Assembly: GCA_977006965.1 (NCBI GenBank)
Contig: OZ345366.1
Location: forward strand, 992,001 to 1,056,000
Direction of reading: 5' to 3'
DNA from: Phymatolithon calcareum
Taxonomy: Eukaryota > Rhodophyta > Florideophyceae > Hapalidiales
Length of the DNA stretch: 64,000 nt
Shown here: positions 51,906 to 62,764 of the stretch, in pieces
Layout of the letters: each line of letters opens with the position of its first letter
How positions within the stretch are numbered: position 1 is the first letter of the stretch
Program-made: the position numbers and the translations under genes
Notes under the pieces: model-generated
Told to the model about the DNA's origin: nothing
Seen by the model: the letters and a program-made list of their open reading frames with translations, nothing else
Databases searched by the model: none

Positions 51906-52496
51906 ATGTCGTTCCTTTCCGGCGTTGTGCCATTCACTCTCATAGCAGTCGTCGTTGGGCAATCGTGCAAGCCTTTAGACGTGCCGTTCAACTCCTCCTT
52001 TGTCGGCAAAACGTTCTGGAGGCAGGATTCTTGCATCCGCTCATCGACATAGACAAGTTTAGAGATTAAACGTAACGTGATAGTATATTATCCTCAATGG
52101 AACTACCGTCTAGATGGCTCATCACATGCACCCTATTGTCGTGAGCTCTTCGTGTATCATTTCCGGAAACGTGATATGTTTCCCTTCATCGAGCATTACC
52201 CACCGCTCGGTGTGAAGGAAATCTTCGGCTTCTACTACGCCTCCTCAACCGCGGAGATGACCAAGGTTTGCAAACAGAAGCAAAAACCATTGAAGTATTC
52301 TGTCTGGGGTAGCACTCGCGTCAAGTTCATCGAAAGCATCCGTCGAATTGTCAAGGAACTCCCCATGATTCGTGACCAGTTTCTGTACGATCCACAGCTG
52401 GAGAACCCACAGCGTTCGGTTGTCAACACTGACGCGAAGCAGGTTGACGTTTTCATTAACTTTTTCATTTCCATCGGATACACATTCTTCTTTTGA
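51906..52496 (+). pseudogene. Secreted six-cysteine family member 4, pseudogene
   Basis: The frame is collinear with members 2 and 3 from ATG (51906, MSFLSGVVPFTLIAVVVG) with QSCKPLDVPFNSSFVGKTF. It is broken by TAG at codon 49 (52050-52052), in the SSTTTSLEIK segment. It then reads YYPQWNYRLDGSSH, CRELFVYHFRKRDMFPF, KVCKQKQKPLKYSVWG, STRVKFIESIRRIVKELPM and VDVFINFFISIGYTFFF, where TGC is changed to TGA (52494-52496) and the last CAQ is lost. The fifth cysteine is replaced (QFLYDPQLE instead of LCGPQLE). Three independent lesions at otherwise invariant places indicate a real pseudogene. Confidence 0.85.
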
Positions 52497-53673
52497 GCTC
52501 AGTGATTTCTAAACTTCAGGCACCGAAAAGGTCATGTGCCTGCGTAGGGCTACCGACATGGTGTTGGTTGCTTTCTGTCTTCACCATAACCATGGTCCAG
52601 AATGCATTAGGCATATCTCCACCGGTCCTTTTGCCCGGCGTCGAACGCTCTGTTAAATGCAGACCTCTTCATATTTTTCTCTCATTCAAGAGAGTACGCC
52701 TATCTGGGATGTACGCTCGCGCACGCAATGGCGTGATGTATTGCTTCCATGTTTTTCAGTACCTGTACCACTGTTGCGGCCGTCATATCAAGTAGTACGA
52801 AAGTTTGTCGCGAGAGCACGATACCCATCAGTGAGTTTGAAGAATTTCTAAACACAACGGCTAAAGACCAGAGGTGTCGAAAAGGGACTCGAGCCCTCAA
52901 CAGTTTCGAAAGCATGGCCTGTGCGTGTGTTTAACTAACTACATGTATTCTCTCTATGAGACAATGTTCGCCAGACATGCCATACTTGTCGGTTCTGGGG
53001 AACATGGACGTTATAGACGCGAGCACAAGTAGCGGGCTGGGCGCGGCTACGGTGAGCCTTAGTATCGAGGCAGCGCCTCTCTATCATGGCCTTGGAACTT
53101 TAGTAGGAATTATGTTCTACTAACATTGTAGAGTGTTTGTATCTTACATATAGTTCCGTGACATTCTGTCTTGAGAGCGTGGACACAATTCTACTGTCTT
53201 CCGCCCCTACTAGCCTCGTGCAAAGGAACTTGCCTCTGAAGTTTACCTTGTGCGATCAGTTCAATTTTGGCGGAAGCAGGATTTCTTCACATCTTGGATA
53301 GCAACTCCGGCCTCTTAGGTCCAGAACGTGGGGCACAAGGCGTCCTCGCGCCTTGCCTTGAAGAGTGCTTTGTGTAGAGCGCTTGAGAACTTGGTTCATG
53401 ATAAACACCAAAAGGATCTCAGGTTTAAAATCCAGCATGGATTTACCATCTTGGAGCTTGTTTGGACCCATTCCGAACCCAGCACCCCGAAACACATGAC
53501 TTCTGGGACTTGAGGGGCTTCCTGGTTAACCCAAACTTTGTACAAGCACGACTTGGTCCGAACTGTGGGTTGCGGCAGGTGTGGGCAGTTGCTGAGCTAT
53601 GTAGCCCTCAGCGAGCATAGTTTTCGCCTGGCACAGCTGTCCTTGAAAGTGCACAGCATCGCAGTCGTACGGC
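52497..53673. other. 3' flank of member 4 and of the MAU2-like gene
   Basis: To about 52920 it is the duplicated 3' flank. Beyond that no feature; the last part is 3' flank of the minus-strand MAU2-like gene. Short open frames around 53256-53768 have no family. Confidence 0.4.
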
Positions 53674-55473
53674 CTAGCCAAGTTCAATCTCTTGAAAAGC
53701 ACGTTGCCTGCTGGCAAGATCAGACATTGCGCGCTTCGTTTTGATAAGAGCATCGTTTGCGACGGCACTATTTGGCTGCGCTCGACGAAGCACCTTGAAG
53801 TTCTGCCTCTTCGCGCGCACCTCCGTGATCAAATCTCTCGACGCCTCCGCCAGCGTCGTCGCATTGGCTGTCATTACCGACGGTGCCTCGCCAATCTGTT
53901 CATGGACCAAAAACAATCCGCTTAGCACGATCAGTGCATTCGCAAGTATCTGTTCATTACGCCCATCCTTGTCCTGCAAAATGTTGAGTACAGCCTGAAG
54001 ACATTCTCTTGCTTCCAGCACCCGAGATTGTCGCATGTGAAATACCCCATCCGCGAACAGTCCGGCCGCAAGTGCATGCTTGCTCACATACGGCCCGTTT
54101 CGCACCCCGGTGCCCTTCTCGCGTGCATCACCGATCAGCAGCGAGCGATACGAGAGCGCCATTTGTAGCACGTCGCCGAGGGCAGCTCGAGCTTCTGGAC
54201 TCGCCCCCGCGCGCTGTATTTCCTGCAAAAAGCTTGTGGCAATTTGCGCATTCTTGAATGTTCCCGACAGCGCGTAATATTCAGCGGCGACGAGATACGC
54301 GGCACATCGCGTCACGTCAATTAGCGACTCTGACCTCGCCCGGCATACCGCGGCACGGACGAGCGGCGCAGCTCCAGCAAAATCGACAAGTGCAAGACGC
54401 AAGCGCGCAGCACTCTCCAGCAAAGCGACAGCAATTGCACGCCCCGAGGCAAGCGACACACTACCACGAAGGACTGGTGCTGACACAAGATCACGGGCAA
54501 CCCCTGCAGCCACAAGTGCCTTTTCGGCATGCACCCGTGCTGCACCGCCATCACCCTGTGACCGTAAGGCACCGGCAAGAAAATGTTGCAACAAAACTCG
54601 AAGCGCGGGCGCGGGAACCCAAACCCAGGTGGGGCCCTTGCCGGTGGCACGGTCCGCCCTACCGCGTTCAAGCAGGTTCAAAACGCGCGTGGCATCTGTA
54701 GCAAGTTCCTGTCGTGCGGTCGCGACGTGACCCACACGGAGTAGCGAAAAACCATGAAGGAGGAGAAATGCCACACGGAGAGGAGCTGCTTCAGGAAGAC
54801 GTGAGAGCGGGACGGTGTGCAAATGAGCTGCTGCACGTTGGAGGCTGGGGAGTACGGCTTCAAAGGTGAAGTTGGATGCAGTAAGCTGGATGTGCGCGTG
54901 AGAGAGAAAAAATGCAGCGGCGGCTTCTGGATCACCACGTTTTTCAGCAATGGCCGCGGCGTTAGCTGCCAGATTTCGGGCTTCATCCAGCTGACGTGTA
55001 TGCAAGGCGGCAACGCGAATTTGGCGCGAGCGAAAGTATACCCACCAGTTCCATACGACTTCGCCGCGCTCGGCGGCTCGACGCATTTCCGAAAGGGCGT
55101 GTTTGGATGTCTTGGATGCAGCTGCAAAATCGCATTGGGTAATGTGAATGCTTTCGAGTAGGGCAAGGAGACGCATGGTGCGGAAAAATGCATCATGTAG
55201 CGCGCGGACGAGCAGGAGGGCCTTTTGCACAGTGGCTCGTGCTCGTTTCAGATCCTCTTCGCGACACGGGTGGTCCGGGATTGCGAGGATGGCTTCGTGT
55301 AGGTGACGTGCAGAATGAAAAAGTGCTTCTGCGCGAGAGTCCGGGCTGGCACCGGAGGAGCCTGCCGCTGCAGTTGCGTAGGCCAGTGCTGCCATGCGAT
55401 GCTGGCCAGCATTTCCAAGATGCACGCCCAGCTCAAGCAAGCGCTCGGCCGGGTTCTCGCCTAGACTGTTCAT
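53674..55473 (-). CDS. MAU2/SCC4-like cohesin loading factor (TPR protein)
   Basis: MAU2 (yeast Scc4) is the TPR partner that wraps the N-terminus of NIPBL/Scc2 and targets cohesin loading to chromatin. First ATG 55473 (MNSLGENPAERLLELG) gives 599 aa, near the 613 of human MAU2; the frame is open to 55497 only from TTG. All-alpha, Ala/Leu-rich, with TPR-type repeats throughout: RAEALFHSARHLHEA, LKRARATVQKALLLVRALHD, RLLALLESIHITQCDFAAASK, WWVYFRSRQIRVAALHTRQLD, AAAAFFLSHAHIQL, AAPLRVAFLLLHGFSLLRVG. The C-terminal KHALAAGLFADGVFHMRQSR, VLEARECLQAVLNILQ and NALIVLSGLFLV parallel the MAU2 segment LRAAAFYVRGLFSFFQGRYNEAKRFL...LVLLGHIF. Identification rests on this collinearity and length, so another large TPR protein is possible. 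Single exon. Confidence 0.62.
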   Translation of the reverse strand: MNSLGENPAERLLELGVHLGNAGQHRMAALAYATAAAGSSGASPDSRAEALFHSARHLHEAILAIPDHPCREEDLKRARATVQKALLLVRALHDAFFRTMRLLALLESIHITQCDFAAASKTSKHALSEMRRAAERGEVVWNWWVYFRSRQIRVAALHTRQLDEARNLAANAAAIAEKRGDPEAAAAFFLSHAHIQLTASNFTFEAVLPSLQRAAAHLHTVPLSRLPEAAPLRVAFLLLHGFSLLRVGHVATARQELATDATRVLNLLERGRADRATGKGPTWVWVPAPALRVLLQHFLAGALRSQGDGGAARVHAEKALVAAGVARDLVSAPVLRGSVSLASGRAIAVALLESAARLRLALVDFAGAAPLVRAAVCRARSESLIDVTRCAAYLVAAEYYALSGTFKNAQIATSFLQEIQRAGASPEARAALGDVLQMALSYRSLLIGDAREKGTGVRNGPYVSKHALAAGLFADGVFHMRQSRVLEARECLQAVLNILQDKDGRNEQILANALIVLSGLFLVHEQIGEAPSVMTANATTLAEASRDLITEVRAKRQNFKVLRRAQPNSAVANDALIKTKRAMSDLASRQRAFQEIELG

Positions 55474-57536
55474 CGGTAAGCGCAAGGAGGACCTCAAGAA
55501 AATGGTCTTGGTGCGATAATCCAGCAGGACAGTTCGTCCTGTTGCTGAACCAAAAAAGATGTCGGTTGATTGTCATAGGCCCTGATCTTCTTCATCAGAG
55601 CTATATTCGATTGCGGCACACGTGTCATTCATTTCGCGGTGCATCCGAAAATGCCGGAGGGAATTAAAGTTTCTCTAGCAAAAACAATGCTTCGAATCAG
55701 CGGCGGTCTTCCTCAAAAAACCCAAACTTCATTCCATCAAAGACTCTAAGCAGAAATATCGTGTATTGTCTGTGACATGCAAGATCTGACGACCGTTGCG
55801 TCGCAAGGCGCGAGTCGTCTAAAGCGGCCGCTGTACACTGTCGCACTGCATTGTCGACATCCACTAATGCCACAAACGTTACGGCTTTCCTCAACGAAAC
55901 CAGCAGGGATTTGACCCTCATTACAAGGTCTCACGGTCGCTTTTTATACTATGGAAATAACGGTGCCTGCCGCAGATGTTGATTTTTATGAATAAAAGCA
56001 GCGTGTTGTAGATGAGTCTCGCAACTTGGATACGAATTTGACCGAACGATAACCACCTTGATAGCCCAGAAGCTATTGCTGATTCTGGACCATCCTACGG
56101 GACTTGTTCTTATAGTTGACCTGGCTCTGGTTGCTCTTCTTCCCCAGATGGTGATGCTGCAATCGCGTTTACACAGTTTCTAAACACTATCACAGGTAGA
56201 CATGTAACTACCAGCTATGCTTGGAACATGCTACAGGATGTCCATACCGTATTAGGTAGCACTATATAGCCTTGTCTTACTATCCCCATTAGGATGACGC
56301 CCAGCAATTGTTATAGTCAAAGTGTGTGTGGTAAATCTTGCACACGACGCAATATAGTGGAAGGAAGACAGCAAGCGTATGTGCTTGTGTCTAACGTAGA
56401 TGAATAATTGTCTACAGTATCTTACCCTAAATCAACAGTGCCGGACGTCAGTCACTTCCATATCGCGCCATCGCCCAATGTTCTCTCCATCCGCTTTCGA
56501 TCCCCTGGCTTATGTCCCCGTTCCCACTTCGCTCCTTTCGCCTCAGAGTTATTCCTCTACCAGCATCGGTGCATCCAGTCACAGCAACAAATATACAAAG
56601 AGGCAATGGTGAGATCTCTCTCGATTCCCCTTTTAAAAGACAAGGCGTCCGAACTAAAACCTTATTCATGGTTCATCTCCAATGCCGGGTCCTCAAGTGG
56701 CGACGATATTCTATCGCAGTTACGGATTGCAACACTATCTCATTTGCAGTTCAATCCTAGCTCTCAATTCACGCACTCATCTCGAGCTCCACACAAGGAA
56801 GATTCGGGATAACCAGTACCGGTCGCATTTGTCTACTTGAGGTACACTGTTCTTTTAGCAACTATGATGTGACGTCCTAGAATCCATGGGCCCGTCGCTG
56901 CTGGAACACCTCATCGACGGCGAAGAAAACACTCACATCACTGCCGCCTAGGCATTCCCTCCGGGTCTGGCGACTTCATGACCGAACGTGTGAGTTTTCA
57001 AGAAAGAAAGCAGCGACCCAAGCATATCCGAGGAGTACAGTGACAGAAGTGGTGATGGTGGAGAGCGCTCCGAGGAGAACTATCCAGATCCTTTTTCGAA
57101 TGACAGAACACACTGTGTTGGGCATCGCTACCTGCAGTTTGCTGTATCATCCGACGGGAAGTACTGCAGGATTAATTTTCTTACATTTGGAGTTTGTACA
57201 CATGCACTAGTAGGCCATGTAGAATTGCGATTTTGACTACCTAATGGTTAACTATTAGGAAGTCGCACTCCCACTGCCGCAAGCAGTGATAAGCGGAATT
57301 GGACCAGTGAAAAGCGATGAGAACATCATTCCGTGTTCCGAATCAAAGAGCCTGAGCATTCGCGAGCTTAGCCGAGTACGAGGGCATAGCGCTCACAATT
57401 CCGAAACTACACGCGAAGTATAATGCGTCTGATGCCAGAGTAAGCAATATCGCTGCGAGGAAGAAACCTGCAAGATGAACTCTGCGGCAATTCCGGCCAC
57501 TGATCTCAAAAATGTTTTATTGCTGTACGATGCACA
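55474..57536. other. No firmly supported gene
   Basis: 55474-55680 should carry the MAU2-like promoter. A minus ATG frame at 55697-55921 (74 aa) has a TATAAAAAG about 20 bp upstream but no family. 56408-56812 (+) is open, with ATG at 56606 and no family. 56985-57233 (+) is an open stretch without ATG: KKESSDPSISEEYSDRSGDG, then FAVSSDGKYCRINF and FGVCTHALVGHV, which faintly resembles a SWIM-type C..C..CxH motif of MULE transposases. Confidence 0.35.
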
Positions 57537-59510
57537 TTATAATCGTCGCAACGTCAAAAGGCCACTGGGAGGGACGCCAATCTCATGAACGCCCTTGCCT
57601 AACACATCACGTGTACTCTCGATCAGATTGCCTCTCGTATCAAAAACTTCGACCTGCGTCTCTCCAAAATCATATGCCATCCGCACAATCACTCGCGCCT
57701 TGGCCTTCGCATTGACAATATCCACCGCGCTCTCAGCCTCAAGCTCCACGACCCGATCCGCGTAAACAGCAATAATGGATTTAGATGAATCCTTGGCCGT
57801 TATGACCGGGTATGCAGCTGTGGCATCTGACGGATGAAAGTCGCCATGCATGAGAACGTCTCTGTTGGTGATCCAGTACTCTGTCCAGAATCGAAGCATT
57901 TGCAAATGTGAAGCTGGAATACGCTTGAGAAGGACAGACACCTGCGGGACGGCGAATAATGCACTGAGCATCTGCAACGCGGCATGTTCCACACTCTCCT
58001 CAGGGTGCCACAAAAGCATATCAGAGTGGACCGCAGTCTCCCCCGACAGCAAGCGCAGATCCACAATGCGCGCCCGATTTACATCGGCGTTGTTCGGACA
58101 ATCACATGCGCGGAACATGTTCCCGTACGATCGCATGAGTGGCCCGATATATCGCTGACGAAACTCAATGAGAATAGTTGGCTTGATGACGCGCAGCCTG
58201 GCAATGACATCGCTCATGAGACGGTCGACAGCCGCATTGACGGAGGCGAAATCACGACCATTTCCCTGCGTGAGGGGTGTGTCGGGCTTCGCAACAAAAT
58301 CGTCAATGAAATCGAGCTTGAATCCATCGAGATCCCAGTCACGTAGTGCAGTTTCGTACGTTGAAATGAGATACTCTCGAACTTCTGGATAACGCGGGTC
58401 GAGGACGTAGGTACTCAGCTCGACAGATTTCTTCAGGAATTTATTCTCAAATTCCTTCCGTCGCGATGCTCTCTCGCCCATGAATGGAACGGAATACCAC
58501 AACATGAAGTTCATTCCCTTTGCGTGAACAGCATTGACAAACGCTCGCATTTCCGGAATCCGATCAGGTTGCCAATCGCCTGTGTACGCGTACGTACGTG
58601 CTGAGTCACGGGTTTGCCAACCGTCGTCAACGATAACCGTGCCGTAGCCGAGGTCCTTTGCAATATCAAGCTCGGCAAGAATTTCGCTGACGTTAAGTTT
58701 CTGGTGGAAATTGTACCACGTGGAGTACACAGGTGCGAGCGCGGAGGAGGGTACCGAAGCCGGGGTGCATCCAGGCTGTTCTGCCCACCACGCGGAGACA
58801 TCTCTGAGAGCATTTGGAAGCGTAACGTCACGAAGATCAATGCGGATTTGAGTTGCATAGCTTGTCATGGCAGGAAGTGGTTCGGAGAAGAACATGACTT
58901 TGAGACGAAATACAACGTCCTCTTCTAGTACGTGCGCGGATAGCTTAGTGCTATTCAATGCATCGGCGACGGCGAAAGTTATGCGATTGCGGTCGGCGGC
59001 GGTGCGCAGGGAGAGCACCGGGGCGAATGTTGTTGAACGAGCTTCAACGGTGTGTCCCCAATATGTTGACTTGTCCATACTTATCTTTGGGGTCCATACG
59101 CCGTCGATACCGAGCGATGGAACGGTCCAGACAAGGGACAGCGGCGATGGTCTTGCGGGGGCTTCGCTCGTGAAGGTTAGATGCACGAGCAGCACGTCAG
59201 GATTGGGTGAGTGCGTCGTCCATTTTGCGAAGAAGGCGCCCGTGTCGCCCTCGATTGAGAAGTTAGAATTGCTCAGGGAGAAGGGAGCGCAAGTGGGAGC
59301 ATCGGAGTGCTTCATGGAGGTTGAAATCGGTGTTCCGTGTGCAGAGAGTGGGGTTGCGGTTAGGATATGTTGGACTTTGATGTTACAGACGTTTGTACAA
59401 AGCAGCCAAGCACCGAGCGCTGTCAGAAAGGGAATAATGTACGAAGGCAATCTGGAAGCGGATGGAGAGCTAAGCCGCAGCCGCGGCTTGGAGAATGGAA
59501 GCGAGAGCAT
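57537..59510 (-). CDS. GH36-type alpha-galactosidase with N-terminal membrane anchor
   Basis: Retaining hydrolase (melibiase family) that removes alpha-galactose. First ATG 59510 (MLSLPFSKPRL) gives 657 aa; upstream frame opens only from TTG. Residues 22-45 (LPSYIIPFLTALGAWLLC) are a single hydrophobic segment after a basic N-terminus: uncleaved signal anchor or signal peptide, so lumenal or extracellular. N-terminal beta-domain to about 250. Catalytic barrel: STWYNFHQKLN, VIVDDGWQTRD (295-300), GMNFMLWYSVPF, DGFKLDFIDDF with nucleophile Asp at about residue 400, IEFRQRYIGPLMRSYGNMFR, ACDCPNNADVNRARIVDLRL with the acid/base Asp at about 470, then HSDMLLWHPEESVEHAALQ. A C-terminal beta-domain ends GLLTLRRL. 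In a red alga the obvious substrate would be floridoside or galactan-derived sugars, but that is inference from lineage, not sequence. Confidence 0.85.
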   Translation of the reverse strand: MLSLPFSKPRLRLSSPSASRLPSYIIPFLTALGAWLLCTNVCNIKVQHILTATPLSAHGTPISTSMKHSDAPTCAPFSLSNSNFSIEGDTGAFFAKWTTHSPNPDVLLVHLTFTSEAPARPSPLSLVWTVPSLGIDGVWTPKISMDKSTYWGHTVEARSTTFAPVLSLRTAADRNRITFAVADALNSTKLSAHVLEEDVVFRLKVMFFSEPLPAMTSYATQIRIDLRDVTLPNALRDVSAWWAEQPGCTPASVPSSALAPVYSTWYNFHQKLNVSEILAELDIAKDLGYGTVIVDDGWQTRDSARTYAYTGDWQPDRIPEMRAFVNAVHAKGMNFMLWYSVPFMGERASRRKEFENKFLKKSVELSTYVLDPRYPEVREYLISTYETALRDWDLDGFKLDFIDDFVAKPDTPLTQGNGRDFASVNAAVDRLMSDVIARLRVIKPTILIEFRQRYIGPLMRSYGNMFRACDCPNNADVNRARIVDLRLLSGETAVHSDMLLWHPEESVEHAALQMLSALFAVPQVSVLLKRIPASHLQMLRFWTEYWITNRDVLMHGDFHPSDATAAYPVITAKDSSKSIIAVYADRVVELEAESAVDIVNAKAKARVIVRMAYDFGETQVEVFDTRGNLIESTRDVLGKGVHEIGVPPSGLLTLRRL

Positions 59511-61313
59511 GGGATCAGGAGATGCATTGCATCTGTATGCCGTCTCAAAATAGACTTCATGCACTGATCCGCCTGGCAAAAACAAAATGTCAATTTTTGT
59601 GCCGGAATCGATTCCTTCTACAGTATGCGGAAATCCGACCGAAAAGATTAATTTTCGGATTTATATTATATCGATAAATCCGAAAAAACAATATCAATAA
59701 TTATATAATTATTTATGAAAATCCTGCATGCAATTGCAACGTCAGTACAGGAGTGCTGTGTTTGATCACGGGGATACGAAAGATGTTCGTCTTCTCCGAG
59801 AAGATACACTGTATGCCTGTTTTTTCGAAAAGGAGGGCATCCATTCTTAACGCGATTACAATCTTTTCACTAATGTTCGTCTCGATAGTTCACACGGCTC
59901 CAGCACTAACATAATTCTTAGTTCAGTACGCGAAAACTTATCCGCATCACAGTTTAGGAATTCCCCCACGGAAAGGACGGACCACACCAGTAATCTCGTA
60001 GCAGTTCGTGCACTGCTATGTACCTTGTCTGCATGATTCTGACCCTGTAGATTTTATAGCATCCTAGTGGTCTTGAAAGCAATGACGCTTCAAGCATATA
60101 CATAAGGCGCAACAAAAGGCAGTGTGCGCTACAAGTCACACGAACACTTCAAGTTGCGTACATTTTTCCAATACACGAGCTAATTGAAACCGGTTCTAGA
60201 ATAGCACCACGACTCAAGCTGAAGCGAATCCCTGAAATAACAGACATAATTCCCTCATCGTCAATATGAAATCGAGTGCTGTCTTGTCGGCGACATGGAA
60301 GGGCAAGGCTTTCAAACCTGTCGGGTTCTGACCACCTCCCTTTCGCATGGATTTGACAGTGTTTTCTCAAGCCGTGCCGAGTCTCCCTGAAATACAACGG
60401 CTTGTAAGAACGGCCCTGAGGTCAGTTCAGTGCGCACTACGGCACGTGTGAGTTGCTGACTTCACGTGCAAACAGAAATTGTACCGAAGCAGCAGCAATC
60501 GCCACTGTCAAATCTAATATAGCACAAAAGGGAAAACCAACATCATTAAAGAAAAATGCAATGTCTTGCGCATTCGAGCGCATCACTTTTCCCCAGCGGC
60601 CTCTTCATGGTTGACTGACGAACCGGAAAATGCGGTGGCTCAGGCTGACAGAATTGCTTCATCGCCACACCAGTATCAATCTATGGTCATGACCCGGTTT
60701 AGGCACACAAGCCGCCCTCCATCTCGGTATCGATGGGATAGAGGCGAAGAAACGTAGGCCCGGGGAACACTGCTATTGTCTTATAGGAGAAATTCGGAAT
60801 GAAGGAATTGATAAACGGTTTCGGAGCCGTAATCGATTTCAGGCATCATTCAGGTATCTAAGGGAGAAATGCTTTTCGTAACTTCGTGACGTTGGGAACT
60901 CCTCAAAGATCACGGAGATCAATCTGCACTTCAACTCCAGTCGCACAAGTTCTATACGTAGTTCTGTGCTCTCTCTCTTTAATCCAATCTCGTGCGCGCA
61001 TCAGAAAAGCTCTTTCCATAAGTAAACTATTCTTTTGCATCCTTTCCTATATCAGATGACCGCACTGTGCTGTCACATGCAACCAAGACAATTAGGAGGA
61101 GTGTTAGGCTAACCGATTTTGCTGTATTGAAAGAGCCAAAAATGTTGCCATCATGAAGAGGGACGGCTGGGGTTTGGAGACTTTTCAGCCGGCAACCAGT
61201 GCTTTATTGGCTATTAAATTTTACTAATTGCAATATTATTCGCCAATAACATTTTGGAAGACTTGTCCCAAAAGGTGTACAGCACACATGGAATGTGCGA
61301 CCGGAGACGAAAC
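59511..61313. other. No supported gene
   Basis: The first 200 bp include an A/T-rich segment with inverted words (59645-59690, CCGAAAA...TTTTCGG and ATTTATATTATATCGATAAAT). Only short frames follow; none recognisable. The end is the 3' side of the tRNA gene. Confidence 0.4.
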
Positions 61314-61320
61314 AAAAAAA
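61314..61320 (-). terminator. Pol III terminator of tRNA-Glu
   Basis: Seven T on the minus strand, 9 nt after the tRNA 3' end. Confidence 0.8.
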
Positions 61321-61328
61321 TTAGAACC

Positions 61329-61400
61329 TTCCCCCACGGGGAATTGAACCCCGGCCGCGCGAGTGAGAGTCGCGAATCCTAACCACTAGACCATAGGGGA
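61329..61400 (-). tRNA. tRNA-Glu (anticodon CTC)
   Basis: 72 nt without an intron. The 5' end TCCCCTA pairs with TGGGGGA; A discriminator. A box TGGTCTAGTGG in the D arm; anticodon stem CGCGA/TCGCG with loop CTCTCAC giving anticodon CTC; T arm GGGGTTCAATTCCCC (B box). The whole closely follows the standard eukaryotic cytosolic tRNA-Glu sequence. CCA is not encoded. No other tRNA was found. Confidence 0.95.
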
Positions 61401-62184
61401 GAAGCGTGCTACAATTGGTATGAGGCGGACTTTGTTTGGTATATAAAGATTTGCCACGGCTCTGGCACTTCATACTCTGGTCGAAAAACTTCTACTATGA
61501 TTTCTTCCCGGAGCAGATAGAGGCTAACCCGCTCCGCCATTAGCATTCTCCAATTGCGAAGAATAGTCTTCTGTCGTGTCACAGATAGCCGATATCTCCA
61601 CTATAAATGCTCTTTGCTCATCCTACGTGGTGCACGTGGCCACCGAATTGTTTGTCCATTTAGATTTCGAATCAGACCGAAGCAAACCAACACCCTGTTC
61701 GCAGCTCAGATAAGCCATAGCGAGCGAGCCAGTCTGGAACGAAACTTCATCTTATCAGAATGCAGTACCACAGCGATTCGATTTCGGTCCGCTAGAAAGC
61801 ATAGGACATTATCATCTCCCTTCAACCGACCTACTGAGCATCAGAGATCAACATACCCGTGTGGACTCAAAGGAGTCCGATACGTTAGCCCTCACTCCGC
61901 ATTGTCTCTTGCGCTAGAGTTCAGCGCTGCAACAGTGTTAGGCATTTCGTCCGAAAAGACAAGCGTCGCATGGCACGCTAACTTTTGCTGCAGTGTCAAC
62001 CCAGTCACCAGAATCTCTTTAGCGATGTTACGCATCAGTCCAAAATGTACGAGCAGAGTCGCTGGCGTGGTATAGTGCTGCCAGAAACAGAGAAATTTAG
62101 GGTGCAATGATCTAGAAAGTGGTGTCGCATGGAACTTGAAGTTCTTTGAGAGTAACGTTCAGTGATGTTCTGTACTCTGCGATT
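61401..62184. other. No supported gene
   Basis: Plus frame 61554-62075 begins with TTG and has no family; a minus frame at 61892-62107 starts with ATG (71 aa) but is also unrecognised. Upstream flank of the tRNA. Confidence 0.35.
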
Positions 62185-62360
62185 GCCCCGCAGCTGAGTC
62201 TAGCAGACGCTTCGAAGACCTATGTGTTTTCCGCTCTGTCCTATTCGCAGTGTGATGTTCCAGCTGACAAGTTTAAGTTTAACACGCCACCAGCACTAAC
62301 TTGACACACCGGAGGAGCCCTTGACATTACCAAATAGCGATCATCCATGCGAATAATGAC
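62185..62360 (-). mobile_element. Decayed LINE-B C-terminal fragment
   Basis: On the minus strand the order RMDDRYLVMSRAPPVCQVS, then a DRAEN word and FEAS, aligns with RMDEHRTVRQILLQCVKLT, DRTEW and PSER in the copy at 62765-63172. Stops interrupt it. Confidence 0.45.
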
Positions 62361-62764
62361 ACCAGGTACTTCCAGTGCCGATCGACGTCACTGCAGGTGC
62401 AGACCAAATCTTTCGGGAAGGACCTGTCGCTAAATCTTGTGTCGTGTGCAAAACGGAAAGACAGCTGCAGAATGCCCAGGACTTTAACAAGATTGGGGGG
62501 AGCTCACAATGGGCGCTTGAACGATGCCATGAAATTGAGACGAAGGCAGAAGGACTTCTATCTCAATGTTAGAATTAATAGCATCTTTTTCATCTCGATC
62601 GTTGCAGTGCAATCGGGACATACTTAGAGTACAAGGCGAGAGTTTTCAGCAAAAGAGATTCCTTTCTTGTAAAAATAGCCGCTGGGTGGCAGTAGAATAA
62701 ACAGACTGCATTTGAATATGGTCATCATTGTATAGTATTGCATTCTGCATTCCCTCCAGTGAGG
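62361..62764. other. No supported gene
   Basis: Open frame 62375-62572 (+) starts with GTG and has a CVVCK motif only; not recognised. The end is the 3' tail of the following LINE-B fragment. Confidence 0.35.
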
